Part shown: piece by piece, positions 62,865 to 64,000 of the stretch
How positions within the stretch are numbered: position 1 is the stretch's first letter
How the letters are laid out: each line of letters starts with the position of its first letter
Source: Lachnospiraceae bacterium
Lineage (GTDB): Bacteria > Bacillota > Clostridia > Lachnospirales > Lachnospiraceae
Assembly (NCBI GenBank): GCA_024682075.1
Contig: JAIKZQ010000028.1
Span: forward strand, 1 to 64,000
DNA length: 64,000 nucleotides
Direction: 5' to 3'
The notes under the pieces: model-generated
Seen by the model: the letters and a program-made list of their open reading frames with translations, nothing else
The model's database searches: none
What the model was told of the DNA's origin: nothing
Position numbers and translations under genes: made by a program

Positions 62865-64000
62865 TCACCTTTTCTCATATAAACCGAACACACTGAAGTC
62901 TATCTGTCCTTCGTGACAGCCTATCGAATAATCATCACTTGATATGCTCACATAATGAATAAGTATGCATCCGTCATAATAATAATCGACATCATATTCT
63001 TCATAGCTCCAGGTGAATGTCACAATCTGGCCGTCCTCATAAATGACCTGGCCTCTTCCGTCATCGCCCAGCACCAGGACGGGATCTTCATAACCATCGT
63101 CGCCCGGCGCCATCCATGTACCCGCCCACTCAAGTGAGACATCATCCAGACTTGTAGTTTCAACGGTATCTTCTATCACGTCATCTTCGGACACCCGGAC
63201 ATAAGAGATACCTGAAACGAACATGCTTCCGTATCCGTAACTGAAATCATCATTTGCATATCTGCCGTATTCATCATATATGTTAACGCGGCCGTAATCA
63301 TCGTTACCCTCATAATCCCAGGTAAAGTCAATCCGGCCATACATCCCCTTGACATAGACATAACCGGTTCCGTCATCGAAAAAATGATACTCATTGAAAG
63401 CACCGGACTCCGCCACATCCGCTCTCCAGGTTCCCACAATGGAATGATATCCGTCTGTCTGCTGTGTGCCTGTTTCATCTCCTTCATTTCCATAGGCTTC
63501 AGGCATCAGCAGATATGGCGGAAGTATCAGGTTTCCGTCGTTAAGGTACATATTGATATTATTAGCATTTTCTTCAGCGTTCGCACTTAAATATGCCAGT
63601 GCCAGATCATTGATGGATTCTTCATCCCAGTCGGTATCAAAAGTCACGGCATCCATCATTTCGGGATGAGTGTATAACTCCAGCACGGCATCGATCGGCA
63701 GCATCCACTCATTTATTTCCGAAACATAGATCGTCTCATCATCTCCGCCAAATACAGCTGCGGAACAACCTGCCCAAACGGTCCCCGTATCCGAATTATA
63801 TGAATCATCATAAGATATGACCCGCACATTTCCGCTTGTCACATATAGTTCGGTAATGCCTTCATCCGTATAAACGATGTAACCGGATGCGCTTCGGATA
63901 TCTATGGTCATGTTATCCGTCTGTATCTGGAGATTCTCATCCTGTGCAAGGGGTTCATCCACAAAAAAGAATATTGCTCCGCTGTTCAGATCAATCCAGT
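62865..64000 (-). CDS. FecR-like protein, 5' end beyond the window
   Basis: The frame remains open to the window end, so at least 377 residues are seen and the true start is outside. The visible N-terminal part (WIDLNSGAIFFFVDEP, then FQTDNM-like strands, VYTDEGITELYVTSGNVRV) has the repeated strand pattern of a FecR domain. An Asn/Asp-rich middle and two lipocalin-like beta units follow (SIVGTWRADVAESG...YHFFDDGTGYVYV and EWAGTWMAPGDDG...LVLGDDGRGQVIY). It is probably extracellular and membrane-anchored by its missing N-terminus. Function unknown. Confidence 0.7.
   Translation of the reverse strand, partial: WIDLNSGAIFFFVDEPLAQDENLQIQTDNMTIDIRSASGYIVYTDEGITELYVTSGNVRVISYDDSYNSDTGTVWAGCSAAVFGGDDETIYVSEINEWMLPIDAVLELYTHPEMMDAVTFDTDWDEESINDLALAYLSANAEENANNINMYLNDGNLILPPYLLMPEAYGNEGDETGTQQTDGYHSIVGTWRADVAESGAFNEYHFFDDGTGYVYVKGMYGRIDFTWDYEGNDDYGRVNIYDEYGRYANDDFSYGYGSMFVSGISYVRVSEDDVIEDTVETTSLDDVSLEWAGTWMAPGDDGYEDPVLVLGDDGRGQVIYEDGQIVTFTWSYEEYDVDYYYDGCILIHYVSISSDDYSIGCHEGQIDFSVFGLYEKR

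Noticed and set aside
62827..62868. Longer GH39 start overlapping the FecR-like gene
   Set aside because: The ATG at 62826 has an AAGGAG site at correct spacing; the upstream codons read through it.

Overview
The window looks like a chromosomal segment of a clostridial Firmicute, most likely a member of the Lachnospiraceae (Butyrivibrio-like). The case rests on Firmicute gene orders (cysS-mrnC-rlmB-sigma factor; tig-clpP-clpX-engB; pyrH-frr-uppS-cdsA; yicC-gmk-rpoZ-rimO-pgsA-cinA-recA-recX; RNase Y), a DUF4364 gene, a DUF3048 lipoprotein, secreted proteins with YPDV-type repeats, and a GH39 xylosidase-like enzyme. Genus and species are inference. I recognise 58 protein genes. Four lie on the plus strand (a PHP-type phosphatase, the DUF3048 lipoprotein, a secreted beta-helix protein and a cold-shock protein); all others lie on the minus strand. 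I saw no tRNA, rRNA, CRISPR array, prophage or complete insertion sequence.

Layout. 0-4.4 kb: rpmE, rho with a repeat-expanded linker, a secreted YPDV protein, a PHP phosphatase. 4.4-14.5 kb: a membrane protein below a SigH-like sigma factor, rlmB, mrnC and cysS; ispF bracketed by REP-like repeats; the run murD-rarA-malic enzyme-DUF4364. 14.7-22.7 kb: an L,D-transpeptidase carrying YPDV modules, the DUF3048 lipoprotein, a MurL-like glutamate epimerase, clpB, and an ASKHA/RACo-type activator. 22.8-26.6 kb: accessory genes (zinc-ribbon membrane protein, beta-helix protein, csp, TraX). 26.6-30.6 kb: tig-clpP-clpX and engB. 30.6-38.7 kb: pyrH-frr-uppS-cdsA-rseP-dxr followed by a degenerate PP2C-like protein and a Hanks-type kinase, with a bactofilin upstream. 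38.7-48 kb: a NodB deacetylase, DAHP synthase, an atypical Xer-like recombinase, a Nudix enzyme, an aminotransferase, RNase Y, and SOS-controlled recA-recX. 48-59 kb: cinA to yicC, rqcH, a flippase, a hybrid histidine kinase. 59-64 kb: surE, a 56-residue membrane protein, pilT, GH39, and a FecR-like gene cut by the window end.

Much of the window builds the envelope. MurD/MurL-like enzymes, UppS and Dxr/IspF (isoprenoid lipid carrier), CdsA/PgsA (phospholipid), a YtgP/SpoVB-like flippase, the L,D-transpeptidase and the NodB deacetylase are joined by quality-control genes (ClpB, ClpXP, trigger factor, RqcH, RseP).

Observations most worth following: (1) three long imperfect inverted repeats (394-619, 25355-25512, 42664-42831) with unrelated stems but the same architecture, each just downstream of a minus-strand gene; (2) a MurL homologue close to a MurD with an atypical N-terminal motif, suggesting the L-Glu/epimerase route to D-Glu in a Firmicute; (3) a Xer-family recombinase lacking three of the six canonical catalytic residues, with degenerate direct repeats around its promoter; (4) a kinase paired with a PP2C-like protein lacking the metal-binding aspartates; (5) a cold-shock gene whose leader holds a complete intrinsic terminator.
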